Positions 31,618 through 40,667 of a stretch of 64,000 bases of DNA are shown here, piece by piece (positions within the stretch are counted from its first letter, which is position 1; every line of letters starts with the position of its first letter). The stretch is from assembly GCF_036881825.1 (NCBI RefSeq), contig NZ_JBAJMW010000001.1:248001-312000 (forward strand), written 5' to 3'. The notes under the pieces were generated by a model. It had not been told where the DNA came from, made no database searches, and worked only from the letters and a program-made list of their open reading frames with translations. The position numbers were made by a program, and so were the translations under genes. Origin of the DNA: Tersicoccus mangrovi. Lineage in GTDB: Bacteria; Actinomycetota; Actinomycetes; Actinomycetales; Micrococcaceae.

Positions 31618-33201
31618 TCAGGCGGCGTGCCGTCCGCGACGTCGCCCGACCCCGTGCGGCGTCGCGAGGAAGGCGGCCACCAGGGCCGCCACGAGCAGGG
31701 CGACGGCCGGCAGGACGAGCGATTGGCCCATCGCACCGGCGTACCCGGCCTGCAGGGCGGCGGGGAGGCCACCTGCAGCGCCGACACCGGCCTCACCGGA
31801 CGGCGCACCGCCCGGCAGGTGGGGCAGGTTCGCCGTCAGCCGGCTCTCCATCAGCACGGCGATCGCCGCCGAGCCGAGCACGGCACCGACCTGACGGGTC
31901 GTGTTGTAGACGCCGGACCCCGCACCGGCCACGTCCGGGGTGAGGTTGCGGGTCGCGCTGATCGACAGCGGCGCCCACATGCAGGAGCTGCCGATGCCCA
32001 TGATCACCGGCACGAGGGCGAGGAACACCAGGGGCGTGTCGGGGGTCATGATCGCGGCGAGGATCAGCAGGCCGATACCGAACGCGGCGATCCCCGGCAC
32101 GGCCAGCCGCCGCGGATCGACCCGGGCGATGATGCGGCCCACGATCGGGGCCATGATGCCCGAGACGACGGCCATCGGCGCGAGCATCAGAGCGGCCTGG
32201 GTGGGGGTGAGGCCGCGCACGGTCTGCAGGAAGAGCATGATCGGGAAGTTCATGGCCGTGATCGCCAGGCCGACGAGGGTGATCGCGGTGTTGGCGAGGC
32301 TGAAGTTGCGATCGCGGAAGAGCCGCAGCGGGATCAGAGGCTCGCCCCGGTTGTACCGCTGCCACAGCACGAAGAGGGCGAGGACGACGACGCCGGCGAT
32401 GATCAGGCTCCACACCGAGATCGGTCCCGTGATGGTCCCCCAGTCGTAGGTCTCCCCCTCCTGGATGCCGAAGACGAGCGCGAACATGCCGACGGCGCTC
32501 AGCACGACGCCGAGGATGTCGAACCGGTGGCTGTGGGTCGGCAGCCTGGGGACGAGCACGAAGGCCATGATGAGGCCGACGACGCCGACGGGGACGTTGA
32601 CGAAGAAGATCCACTCCCAGCCCAGCGAGTCCACGAGCACGCCGCCGAGGATCGGCCCGACGAGGGTGGCGATGCCGGCGGTGGCGCCCCACAGCCCCAT
32701 CGCGGCACCGCGGTGCGCCACCGGGAACATGCGGGTGATCACCGACATGGTCTGGGGAGTCATGAGGGCGGCCCCGAGACCCTGCAGCACGCGGGCGAGG
32801 ATCAGCATCTGCACGTCACCGGCGAACCCGCACCACGCGGACGCGACGGTGAAGACGGCCAGGCCCATCAGGTAGATGTTCTTCGGCCCGAACCGGTCGC
32901 CGAGGCGTCCGGTGATCAGCAGCGGCACGGCGTAGGCGAGCAGATAGGCGCTCGTCACCCAGATGACGGCGTTGATGTCGGCGCCCAGGCCTCGCATGAT
33001 CGCCGGCATCGCCGTGGTCACGATGGTGGAGTCGACGAGGATCATGAAGAAGCCGATGACGAGAGCCCAGAGAGCCGGCCAGGCCTTGGCGTCGAGCGGC
33101 TGGTCGGCCGCGGGGGGCTGGGAGCCCGGCCGAGCGGGGGCCGTCTCGGCGACGGGAGGCTGGGCCGGTGCCGTCGTGCGGTCGCTGCGGGTCGTGGTCA
33201 C
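31618..33201 (-). CDS. DHA2-family MFS drug exporter (14 TM)
   Basis: Proton-driven multidrug efflux protein of 527 residues. A 38-residue proline-rich cytoplasmic lead precedes TM1 (WALVIGFFMILVDSTIVTTAMPAI). Motif A GRLGDRFG (about 98-105) and the antiporter motif C region GGVLVDSLGWEWIFFVNVPVG are visible, with about 14 hydrophobic segments. The C-terminus is basic (GVGRRRGRHAA). It sits between rplJ and a GNAT gene on the same strand; no adjacent TetR/MarR repressor is visible. Substrate cannot be assigned. Confidence 0.88.
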   Translation of the reverse strand: MTTTRSDRTTAPAQPPVAETAPARPGSQPPAADQPLDAKAWPALWALVIGFFMILVDSTIVTTAMPAIMRGLGADINAVIWVTSAYLLAYAVPLLITGRLGDRFGPKNIYLMGLAVFTVASAWCGFAGDVQMLILARVLQGLGAALMTPQTMSVITRMFPVAHRGAAMGLWGATAGIATLVGPILGGVLVDSLGWEWIFFVNVPVGVVGLIMAFVLVPRLPTHSHRFDILGVVLSAVGMFALVFGIQEGETYDWGTITGPISVWSLIIAGVVVLALFVLWQRYNRGEPLIPLRLFRDRNFSLANTAITLVGLAITAMNFPIMLFLQTVRGLTPTQAALMLAPMAVVSGIMAPIVGRIIARVDPRRLAVPGIAAFGIGLLILAAIMTPDTPLVFLALVPVIMGIGSSCMWAPLSISATRNLTPDVAGAGSGVYNTTRQVGAVLGSAAIAVLMESRLTANLPHLPGGAPSGEAGVGAAGGLPAALQAGYAGAMGQSLVLPAVALLVAALVAAFLATPHGVGRRRGRHAA

Positions 33202-33389
33202 GAAGGTCCTTCCGCCCGGGCTGACCCGGGGAACTGAGCGCGGTGTCGGGGGGGTGACACCGCGGAGATGCTGGTGAGCGTGCGAAGGGCGTGGTGGCCG
33301 CCGCGGGCGACAACGCCGGCACCGGAGCGGTTATGCCCGGAGCCGACGGCGGACGGAGGCGTGAGCGCAACGCTGCGCGGGACGGTCGG

Positions 33390-34472
33390 TCAGGTCAGGT
33401 ACCGTTGCCAGGCGCCGACGACGCCGACCTGCCGGAAGCCGAGTTCGACGTTCAGGTCGAGCACGGGGGTGTTCTCCTCGGCGTTCCAGGTGTAGATCCG
33501 GCGCACGTCCGGCCACACCGTGGCGAGTCGCCGGAGATGGTGGATCTTCAGCAGCATACCCAGCCGGTGGCCGCGGTGAGCCGCCAGCACGAGGGTGTCT
33601 TGCTGGTAGGCGACGTCAGGGCGCGGGTCGAACCGCTCCAGCACGGTGTGCCCGACGAGCCGGTCGGTACCGAGGTGCCGGATGGCGCACACCGATCGGT
33701 GCCCTCCGGCGTCGGCGAGCTCGGTCTCCTCCTCCGCGACCCGCGCGGCGTCCCACTCCTCGGCTTCGAGTTCCAGCTCCGCCAGAGGGATGTCGGTGCT
33801 CATCGCCGCCTTGAGCCGCCCGTAGTCCTCCGCCGTGCCGGCCGGTGCCCGGTCCGTCCAGGCGACGAGTTCGTAGCCGGCAAGCGGGATGCCGGCTTCG
33901 AGCGCGTCGAGCGTTGCGGGCTCGAGCGGCACGTCGAGCCGGCTGATCCGCTCGACCTGCTCGAGGGCGAAGCCATGCCGGTGGGCGAAGGCGGCCTCGG
34001 GGGCGGAGAGCGGTACCCCGCCGGTGCCGGATCGGGCGGGGAGGGCGTCCGGCCACGGGCCGGCGCCGGGCGTCTCGGTCCAGCCGCCGAGGACGGTCCG
34101 GCCGGCGGTCCGCAGCTGCCGCTCGGCGGCCGCGAGCAACGCCGATCCCACCCCACGCCGCCGGTGGCGCGGGTCGACGACGAGGTCGAGCCAGGCGACG
34201 TCGACGTTCTCGCGCTGCGGCAGGCTCGCCGCCAGCAGGCCGACGATCTCGCCCGTCCCGTCGGCGGCGATCCAGCCCCGCCAGTGTTCCGTGGTCGTGT
34301 CGGCCGCGCGGGCGTACTGCTCCCGGAGACCCTCGGCGTGGTCGCCGTCGCCCCACTGGGCACGGCGGACCCGCGTCAGCAGGCCCGCGGCGGCCCGGAA
34401 CGCGGCGGCGTCGTCCCCGTCCAGCCGGGCAGGGCGAGCCAGGTCGCGGATCAGGAGGCGTCCGTCGCTCAC
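33390..34472 (-). CDS. GNAT-family N-acetyltransferase with two GNAT-like domains
   Basis: 360 residues. The N-terminal domain has an acetyl-CoA loop in VVDPRHRRRGVGSALL (about 98-113); the C-terminal half has a weaker copy, LAAHRGHRLGMLLK, and ends in VELGFRQVGVVGAWQRYL. Such double-GNAT proteins acetylate small molecules or amino groups; the substrate is unknown. The GTG start has its purine-rich GGGAGG directly adjacent rather than at normal spacing, so the start is uncertain. It is not in an obvious operon with its ribosomal-protein neighbours. Confidence 0.8.
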   Translation of the reverse strand: MSDGRLLIRDLARPARLDGDDAAAFRAAAGLLTRVRRAQWGDGDHAEGLREQYARAADTTTEHWRGWIAADGTGEIVGLLAASLPQRENVDVAWLDLVVDPRHRRRGVGSALLAAAERQLRTAGRTVLGGWTETPGAGPWPDALPARSGTGGVPLSAPEAAFAHRHGFALEQVERISRLDVPLEPATLDALEAGIPLAGYELVAWTDRAPAGTAEDYGRLKAAMSTDIPLAELELEAEEWDAARVAEEETELADAGGHRSVCAIRHLGTDRLVGHTVLERFDPRPDVAYQQDTLVLAAHRGHRLGMLLKIHHLRRLATVWPDVRRIYTWNAEENTPVLDLNVELGFRQVGVVGAWQRYLT

Positions 34473-34509
34473 CCTCCCATGGTCGCGACACGTCCCCGGA
34501 CGCGGAAGA

Positions 34510-34536
34510 GGCCGGACGAGATGATCTCGTCCGGCC
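34510..34536 (-). terminator. terminator after rplA
   Basis: Perfect hairpin GGCCGGACGAGA / TCTCGTCCGGCC with a TGA loop, 36 nt past the rplA stop. Confidence 0.8.
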
Positions 34537-34572
34537 CCTTCACACGGCCGTGCGGCCGCAGGTCGTTCGTCC

Positions 34573-35280
34573 TCAGGCGGCGGGGAGCACGCGGGTGACG
34601 TTCGGGTCCACCGGGATGCCCGGGCCGAAGGTCGTGCTCACGGTGGCGCGCTGGATGTACCGGCCCTTCGAGGCGGACGGCTTGAGCCGCAGCACCTCGT
34701 CGAGCGCGGCGGCGTAGTTCTCCGCCAGCTTCGCGGCGTCGAAGGACACCTTGCCGATGATGAAGTGCAGGTTCGCGTGCTTGTCGACCCGGAAGTCGAT
34801 CTTGCCGCCCTTGATCTCGGTCACGGCGCGGGCCACGTCCGGGGTCACGGTGCCGGTCTTCGGGTTCGGCATCAGGTTGCGGGGGCCCAGGATCTTGCCC
34901 AGGCGACCGACCTTGCCCATCAGGTCCGGGGTGGCCACGGCGGCGTCGAAGTCCGTCCAACCGCCCTGGATCCGCTCCATCAGGTCGTCCGAGCCGACGT
35001 AGTCGGCGCCGGCGGCCTCGGCCGCGGCGGCCCGGTCGCCGGTCGCGAAGACCACGACGCGGGCGGTCTTGCCGGTGCCGTTCGGGAGCATCACGGTGCC
35101 ACGGACCATCTGGTCCGCCTTGCGGGGGTCGACGCCCAGACGGAACGCGACCTCGACGGTGGCGTCCGAGGACGACGGGTTGGACTCCTTGGCCAGGGTG
35201 ATGGCCTCGGCCGGGGCGTAGAGCTTGCCCTCTTCGATCTTGGCGGCCGCGGCCCGGTATGCCTTGCTGCGCTGTGCCAT
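34573..35280 (-). CDS. rplA: 50S ribosomal protein L1
   Basis: Forms the L1 stalk and aids release of E-site tRNA. The ATG at 35280 gives 235 residues (MAQRSKAYRAAAAKIEEGK). The signature GKILGPRNLMPNPKTGTVT is present at about 124-142. It follows rplK by 182 bp and ends in a clear hairpin terminator. In other bacteria L1 represses the rplKA mRNA; no matching leader structure was defined here. Confidence 0.97.
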   Translation of the reverse strand: MAQRSKAYRAAAAKIEEGKLYAPAEAITLAKESNPSSSDATVEVAFRLGVDPRKADQMVRGTVMLPNGTGKTARVVVFATGDRAAAAEAAGADYVGSDDLMERIQGGWTDFDAAVATPDLMGKVGRLGKILGPRNLMPNPKTGTVTPDVARAVTEIKGGKIDFRVDKHANLHFIIGKVSFDAAKLAENYAAALDEVLRLKPSASKGRYIQRATVSTTFGPGIPVDPNVTRVLPAA

Positions 35281-35462
35281 CTGCGTTTTCTCCTTGTGCA
35301 GGTGTGGTGTGACGGGCCGCGCGCGGCCCCTTCCCACGGGATGTCTCGGATGCCGAGCTCACGCTCGCCGGGTGGTCACTCGACGGTCGTGGCTGTCGGA
35401 TGACTGCGGTGCTCGCTCTGGCGTTGTCTCCTTCGTCGACTCCGCCAAACGCGAGCTCCTCG

Positions 35463-35891
35463 TCACTCGACGGTGATGCCCATCGAGCGGGCGGTGCCCG
35501 CGATGATCTTGGCCGCGGCCTCGACGTCGTTCGCGTTCAGGTCCTCGAGCTTCGTCTGGGCGATCTCGCGCACCTGGTCCTGGGTCAGCTTCGCGACCTT
35601 GGCGGTGTGCGGGGTGGCCGAGCCCTTCTGGACGCCCGCAGCCTTCTTGATCAGCTCAGCGGCCGGCGGGGTCTTGGTGATGAAGGTGAACGAGCGGTCC
35701 TCGTAGACCGTGATCTCGACGGGGACCACGTTGCCACGCTGGGATTCCGTCGCGGCGTTGTACGCCTTGCAGAATTCCATGATGTTGACGCCGTGCTGAC
35801 CGAGCGCGGGACCAATCGGCGGGGCCGGGTTGGCGGCACCCGCCTGGATCTGCAGCTTGATCAGGCCGGCGACCTTCTTCTTGGGAGCCAA
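35463..35891 (-). CDS. rplK: 50S ribosomal protein L11
   Basis: GTPase-centre protein, binding site region of thiopeptides and sensor for RelA-type stringent response. The start is a TTG (35891) with AAGGA 7 nt upstream; it yields the family N-terminus MAPKKKVAGLIKLQIQAG and 142 residues. The proline-rich PAPPIGPALGQHGVNIMEF segment is intact. It lies 137 bp after nusG in the secE-nusG-rplK-rplA order. Confidence 0.95.
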   Translation of the reverse strand: MAPKKKVAGLIKLQIQAGAANPAPPIGPALGQHGVNIMEFCKAYNAATESQRGNVVPVEITVYEDRSFTFITKTPPAAELIKKAAGVQKGSATPHTAKVAKLTQDQVREIAQTKLEDLNANDVEAAAKIIAGTARSMGITVE

Positions 35892-36028
35892 TTGAAGATC
35901 CTTCTTCCATGATGGTGCCCGCCGGCACAGGAGCGTCCCGGCGGAGATTGGCCGCCGTGGCGCGGCGGCCGCCGTCGGCGAGACCCGCAAAGCATCGGGT
36001 CACTCCGACGAAGTCGGGGGTCGGGTCC

Positions 36029-36946
36029 TCAGATCTTGGTGACCTGGTTGAACCCGAGAGTGACGGGCGTCTCGCGCTCGAAGATGGAGACGAGGACGAC
36101 GAGCTGCTGGGACTCGGGCTTGATCTCGGAGATCGTCGCCGGCAGGGTCTCGAAGGGCCCTTCCTTGACGATGACCGACTCGCCGACCGTGAAGTCGACG
36201 GCGATCGCGCCGGGCGCCGGGCGGACCGGCTTGCCCTCCTCGGCCGCACGCTCGGCCTCGAACGACGGGGCCAGCATCGAGACGACCTCGTCCAGGCGCA
36301 GCGGCACCGGGTTGTGGGCGTTGCCCACGAAGCCGGTGACACCCGGAGTGTGCCGGACGGCGCCCCAGGACTCGTCGGTCAGTTCCATCCGGACCAGGAC
36401 GTAGCCGGGGATCCGCACACGGCGCACGATCTTGCGCTGCGCGTTCTTGATCTCCACGACCTCCTCCATGGGGACCTGGATCTCGAAGATGAAATCCTCC
36501 ATGTTGAGGGTCTGGATACGCGTCTCCAGGTTGACCTTCACGCGGTTCTCGTAGCCGGCGTAGGAGTGGATGACGTACCAGTCACCCTCCTGGCGGCGCA
36601 GCTTCGCGGTGAACTCGGCCAGCGGGTCCTCGGCGGGCTCGGCCGGGGCGGCGTCGCCCTCCTCGACCTCGCTGATCGGCTCGGCGGTGTCGGTACCTGC
36701 GGCGACGGCGGCGTCCGTCTCCTGGATGGTCGCCTCGTCGGTGGCGACGCCGTCGCCCTCCTCCGCGACCACGGTGTCGGACGCGTCGGTGTCGGTGGCG
36801 TCCTGCTCGGCGTCCTCGGACACGGGCTCCGAGGGAGCCGACGCCGGCGCCCCGGTCGGCGCGGCGTCGCTGAACGGCGAGTCGGCGCTGGGCGCGCTCG
36901 ACCGGGTGACGTCCTCGTCGAAGTTATCGAGCCTGTGCTCGGACAC
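36029..36946 (-). CDS. nusG: transcription termination/antitermination factor NusG with acidic N-terminal extension
   Basis: Processivity factor linking RNA polymerase with Rho or the ribosome. The conserved NGN domain begins about residue 125 (WYVIHSYAGYENRVKVNLETR) and the KOW domain near 250 (DFTVGESVIVKEGPFETLPATI). The first 120 residues are an extension rich in D, E, A, T and S; E. coli NusG has 181 residues in total. Similar extensions are common in actinobacteria. Starts at a GTG with AGGAG upstream, 54 bp after secE. Confidence 0.95.
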   Translation of the reverse strand: MSEHRLDNFDEDVTRSSAPSADSPFSDAAPTGAPASAPSEPVSEDAEQDATDTDASDTVVAEEGDGVATDEATIQETDAAVAAGTDTAEPISEVEEGDAAPAEPAEDPLAEFTAKLRRQEGDWYVIHSYAGYENRVKVNLETRIQTLNMEDFIFEIQVPMEEVVEIKNAQRKIVRRVRIPGYVLVRMELTDESWGAVRHTPGVTGFVGNAHNPVPLRLDEVVSMLAPSFEAERAAEEGKPVRPAPGAIAVDFTVGESVIVKEGPFETLPATISEIKPESQQLVVLVSIFERETPVTLGFNQVTKI

Positions 36947-37000
36947 GGTGTACTCCTGTTTCTCGACCGGTTGTCTGTCGGGGTGCTCGCACCCCGGGCA

Positions 37001-37270
37001 TCACTGCGTGGGCGTGCCGACGAAGACCCATTTCGCGGCCGAGAAGAACACGAAATCCAGTCCCGTCACGATGAGCATCATGATCACCACGAACACGAGC
37101 ACCACGGCGGTGTAGTTCAGCCACTGTCCTCGCGTCGGCGTCACCACCTTGCGCAGTTCGCCGATGACCTGCCGGACGAACAGCACGATACGAGCGAACA
37201 CGTTGCGCTTCGGCTGCTTCGTCTCGGGCGAGGGGCGCCCCTGAGAGCTGCTGGCAGCTGTTTCGGTCAC
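37001..37270 (-). CDS. secE: preprotein translocase subunit SecE
   Basis: Essential small subunit of the SecYEG channel. 89 residues: a polar N-terminus, the amphipathic helix FVRQVIGELRKVVTPTR (about 32-48) and one TM segment (YTAVVLVFVVIMMLIVTGLDFVF). The GTG start has GAGG upstream. Its gene lies directly after tRNA-Trp and before nusG, the conserved bacterial order. Confidence 0.96.
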   Translation of the reverse strand: MTETAASSSQGRPSPETKQPKRNVFARIVLFVRQVIGELRKVVTPTRGQWLNYTAVVLVFVVIMMLIVTGLDFVFFSAAKWVFVGTPTQ

Positions 37271-37354
37271 CGGTTCCTCACTTGCCGTTCGTCGAGTTCG
37301 CCGACGGTCACACGACCGTCGCGCCGCGATGCCGGCTGTTCATCAGCCAGTGCG

Positions 37355-37427
37355 CAGGGCAGACAGGACTCGAACCTGCAACCTGCGGTTTTGGAGACCG
37401 CTGCGCTACCAATTGCGCCACTACCCT
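37355..37427 (-). tRNA. tRNA-Trp (CCA anticodon)
   Basis: 73 nt cloverleaf on the minus strand: acceptor AGGGTAG/CTGCCCT, anticodon loop CTCCAAA, T-arm GGTTCGAGTCC, discriminator G, no encoded CCA. Located upstream of secE, as in many bacteria. Confidence 0.95.
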
Positions 37428-37502
37428 TCGGCGTTCACTGCTCCACCCGATCGCTGCCCTGATCCAGGGCGCGGTCGACCTTCGGCCGAACACCAAAATG
37501 AC

Positions 37503-37532
37503 AGTCTACGCATGTCCGGCGTGAACGTCGAA
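37503..37532 (-). promoter_or_regulatory. putative promoter for tRNA-Trp/secE/nusG
   Basis: Minus strand -35 TTCGAC (37527-37532), 18-bp spacer, -10 TAGACT (37503-37508). Confidence 0.4.
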
Positions 37533-37613
37533 CCGAGCGGCGTGAGACGCCGGAGCGAGGGCACGCAGCGGGCCGCTCTTGTGCCCTCCGTCACAGATGG
37601 ATGCCGTGATCGC

Positions 37614-37647
37614 ATTCACGACGCGAATACTTGTTCACCATGCGAAC
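37614..37647 (-). promoter_or_regulatory. candidate PcaR-type operator upstream of the MHS transporter remnant
   Basis: Minus-strand reading: GTTCGC-ATG-GTGAAC, 15 nt, GAAT. Same 34-bp geometry as the sites at 13577-13610 and 18431-18464, with one base off in the third half-site. It is 135 bp upstream of the transporter start. Confidence 0.5.
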
Positions 37648-37782
37648 TCCGCCGACGCCGGGCGAACGTCGATCGGCGTCGCACGGTGTTCCTGCCGAGC
37701 CGGCCACGACGCCGGCCTTCCCGTCCGACCGCCCCGCCTCCGGCGCCGCACGCATCTCAGCCCGTCGATCTGGAGACCTCCG

Positions 37783-38914
37783 ATGACCTCCCCCGAGACC
37801 ACCCCCCCTGTCGCCGCGCGAGGAGGGCGTAACACCCGACGAGCAGGCCCGCTGTCTGCGGCGCGCGAGGAAGGCCGCGACGGGCTTCCTGCCCACCTTC
37901 GCGGCCGCCGGCTACCTCGCTCGCGTGCTGCTCGTCCTGCTCCGGGTGCTGCAGGGACTCTCCGCGGGCGGGGAGACCGCCGGTGCGGCGTCGCTGACGA
38001 TGGAGGAGTCGCCCGTCGGACGGCGCGGCTTCTTCCCCAGCTTCACCATGAGCGGCACCTCCGGCGGCATCGTCCTCGCCTCCCTCGTGTTCCTGCCGAT
38101 CGCCGCGCTGCCGCAGGACCAGCTGCTGGCCTGGGGCTGGCGGATCCCGTTCTGGCTCTCGCTCGTGGTGGTCGTCGTCGCCTTCCTCGTGCGACGCTCC
38201 CTCGAGGAGCCCGAGGTGTTCGAGGAGAAGGCGGAGCACGCCGACCTGGTGAGGCTCCCGCTCACGGAGATGCTGCGCACCCACCCCAAGCAGTTCGTTC
38301 AGACCGTGCTCATGTCCTTCGAGACGGTGACGAACACGTTGATGCAGTCCTTCGGACTCGCCTACGCCGTGGTCGTCGGCATCCCGGCGACGACGATGCT
38401 GTGGGTGAGCGTCGTGGGCAACGCCCTCGCGATCTTCTCGCAGCCGCTGATGGCCTCGTTCTCGGACCGGATCGGCCGCAAGCCGCTCTTCGTCACGGGC
38501 GTCATCGGCTCCGGTGTCATGATCTTCATCTACTTCTGGTCGATCTCGACGCAGGACATCGCCCTGGTCTTCATCACGAGCACGCTCATCACGGCCGGCA
38601 CCTACGCGATGTCCAACGCCATCTACCCGGCGTGGTTCCCCGAGTTGTTCAACGTCCGGATGCGCTACTCGGGGGTGGCCATCGGCCTGCAGATCGGCAT
38701 CCTGTGCGCGGGCTTCACCCCGCTGCTCGGCGAGGCCCTGCGCGGCGCCGACAAGGCGAACTGGGGCCCCGCCGCCTGGATCGTGGCGGCGTTCTCGATC
38801 CTCGCCGCCATCGGCGCCATCTGGGCCCGGGACACCTTCCGGACGCCCCTGAAAGACCTGGGCGCCCCGGTCCACCACCCGCAGACGAGCAGCATCGACA
38901 AACTCTCGGTCTGA
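37783..38914 (+). pseudogene. MHS-family MFS transporter, decayed (frameshift and internal deletion)
   Basis: The downstream frame (from about 37925) encodes a clear metabolite:H+ symporter family C-terminal part: LLRVLQGLSAGGETAGAA, GWGWRIPFWLSLVV-like TM, motif FSDRIGRKPLF, about nine TM segments, ending TSSIDKLSV. The natural protein is about 430-460 residues with 12 TM. The ATG at 37783 (GGAG 8 nt upstream) opens MTSPETTPP but runs into the wrong frame after a run of seven C (37802-37808); with six C the frame reads through REEGVTPDEQARCLRRARKAA into TGFLPTFAAAGYLA. Even then TM1-3 (about 90 residues including the first DRxGRR motif) are missing. MHS proteins carry organic and aromatic acids such as shikimate or 4-hydroxybenzoate; a PcaR-type operator candidate upstream suggests an aromatic-acid substrate. 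Confidence 0.75.
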
Positions 38915-38934
38915 CCCGCCAGGAAACCGGCACC

Positions 38935-38976
38935 ACGACGAGGGCCCCACCGACGACGGCGGGGCCCTCCGTCGTG
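38935..38976 (+). terminator. terminator after the MHS transporter remnant
   Basis: Two-part stem: ACGACG/CGTCGT outside and AGGGCCCC/GGGGCCCT inside, 20 nt past the stop. Retained although the gene is broken. Confidence 0.75.
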
Positions 38977-39194
38977 GAGAGAAGCAGCAAGCAACCAGGA
39001 GAGACCTCAGCCCAACGGCCAGAGCCGCGAGAATCACACCGCGAACACGCACGAGGGCACCCCCAGAAAAACTCCCCCATCCCGCTCGTGACCCGAGCCA
39101 GCCTCCGCAATCACCCAGAGCGACCCCATCGAACGCACACCGAAAGCACACCGAAGCAAGCATCCGACCCGCGCGAACGGAACCGACGCCTCGA

Positions 39195-39290
39195 GGTCGG
39201 CACGGTGCCGGGCGAAAGGGGACGTGTCGACCGGAGTGAGCTCTGCGAGCGCAGGGAGATCCAGTCCCCGTGCCCGGTGCCGTGCCGACC
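39195..39290. repeat. dispersed palindromic element, copy 2
   Basis: Stem arms 39195-39223 and 39264-39290 enclose a 40-nt core (39224-39263). The outer stem GGTCGGCACGGTGCCGGGC pairs with GCCCGGTGCCGTGCCGACC. Its sequence differs from copy 1 but pairing is kept, while core and inner GCGAAAGGGGAC/GTCCCCGTGC flank are almost identical to copy 1. Confidence 0.75.
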
Positions 39291-39467
39291 GGACGCCACC
39301 AGACCGACCGCAGCCGAACCGACCGACCGCAACCAGACCGACCGCAGCCGGAGAGCGACCGCACCGGACGCGACCAGGAAGCGACAGCACACCGACCACA
39401 GCACCCGACGTCACGAACGGACGCCCCGCCTAGACTGGACACGCCCCCGCCCGCAACGAAGGACGTC

Positions 39468-40667
39468 ATGAGCGCAGCCCGAATCTCCCAGCGTGTCGGA
39501 TCGATCGCCGAGTCGGCCACCCTCGCGGTGGACGCCCGTGCGAAGGCCCTCAAGGCGCAGGGCCGGCCCGTCATCGGGTTCGGTGCCGGGGAGCCGGACT
39601 TCCCGACGCCGGACTACATCGTGGAGGCGGCGGTCGAGGCAGCGCGGGATCCGCGCAACCACCGGTACTCCCCCTCGGGCGGCCTGCCGGAGCTGAAGGA
39701 AGCGATCGCGCAGAAGACGCAGCGGGACTCGGGCTACACGGTCGACCCGGGCCAGGTCCTCGTGACCAACGGGGGCAAGCAGGCCGTCTACGAGTCGTTC
39801 GCCACCCTGCTGGATCCGGGCGACGAGGTGCTGATGCCCGCCCCGTACTGGACCACGTACCCGGAGGCGATCCGCCTGGCCGGTGGCGTGCCGGTCGAGG
39901 TGTTCGCCGGCCCGGAGCAGGGCTACCTGGTCACCGTCGAGCAGCTCGAGGCGGCGCTGACCGAGCGCACGAAGGTGCTGCTCTTCGTCTCGCCGTCGAA
40001 CCCGACCGGCGCGGTCTACTCGCCCGAGCAGACGGAGCAGATCGGTGCGTGGGCCGCGTCGAAGGGCCTGTGGGTGGTCACCGACGAGATCTACGAGCAC
40101 CTGACCTACGACGGGGTGCCGTTCACCTCGATCGCGACGGCGGCGCCGGATCTCGGCGACCGCGTCGTCATCCTCAACGGGGTCGCGAAGACCTACGCGA
40201 TGACGGGCTGGCGGGTCGGCTGGATGATCGCCGCCCCCGACGTCGTCAAGGCCGCCACGAACCTGCAGTCGCACGCGACGTCGAACGTCGCCAACGTCTC
40301 CCAGCGTGCGGCCCTGGCGGCCGTCGCCGGGCCCCTGGACGCCGTGCACCGGATGCGGGAGTCGTTCGACCGCCGCCGCAGGCTCATCGTCGAGGGCCTG
40401 AATGCGATCGACGGTGTCGAGACCCCCATGCCGACCGGCGCCTTCTACGCCTACGCCGACGTGCGCCCCCTGCTGCGGCGCCCGGTGAAGGGCCGCACGC
40501 TGTCCACCAGCGCCGAGCTGGCCACCTTCATCCTCGAGGAGGCGGAGGTGGCCGTGGTGCCGGGCGAGGCGTTCGGCCCGTCGGGCTTCCTGCGGCTCTC
40601 CTACGCCCTCGGCGAGGAGGACCTGCTCGAGGGCGTCGGCCGGATCCAGCGCCTGCTCCAGGCCTGA
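39468..40667 (+). CDS. pyridoxal-phosphate aminotransferase, aspartate aminotransferase type (class I)
   Basis: 399-residue fold-type I aminotransferase, close in pattern to actinobacterial AspC/AspB. Visible: GAGEPDFPTPD (about 40-50), RYSPSGGLPELKEAI, the substrate-site region PYWTTYPEAIRLAGG, SPSNPTGAVY, DEIYEHLTYDG, and the PLP lysine in NGVAKTYAMTGWRVGW (about 240). Likely interconverts aspartate/2-oxoglutarate and oxaloacetate/glutamate. The ATG at 39468 has GAAGGA upstream; it is preceded by a palindromic element and a TAGACT -10 candidate. Confidence 0.92.
   Translation: MSAARISQRVGSIAESATLAVDARAKALKAQGRPVIGFGAGEPDFPTPDYIVEAAVEAARDPRNHRYSPSGGLPELKEAIAQKTQRDSGYTVDPGQVLVTNGGKQAVYESFATLLDPGDEVLMPAPYWTTYPEAIRLAGGVPVEVFAGPEQGYLVTVEQLEAALTERTKVLLFVSPSNPTGAVYSPEQTEQIGAWAASKGLWVVTDEIYEHLTYDGVPFTSIATAAPDLGDRVVILNGVAKTYAMTGWRVGWMIAAPDVVKAATNLQSHATSNVANVSQRAALAAVAGPLDAVHRMRESFDRRRRLIVEGLNAIDGVETPMPTGAFYAYADVRPLLRRPVKGRTLSTSAELATFILEEAEVAVVPGEAFGPSGFLRLSYALGEEDLLEGVGRIQRLLQA

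Larger units (their letters stand above)
37428..37782. other. intergenic region between tRNA-Trp and the MHS transporter remnant
   Basis: 355 bp of divergent promoter region: the tRNA-Trp promoter on the minus strand and a PcaR-type operator candidate at 37614-37647. No gene is visible. Confidence 0.6.
38915..39467. other. intergenic region between MHS remnant and aminotransferase
   Basis: 553 bp with no convincing gene. It holds a terminator (38935-38976), an AC-rich strand-biased stretch (39000-39190), the palindromic element copy 2 (39195-39290), imperfect tandem GACCGACCGCA repeats (about 39300-39350) and, near 39431-39436, a TAGACT -10 candidate for the aminotransferase. Confidence 0.7.
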
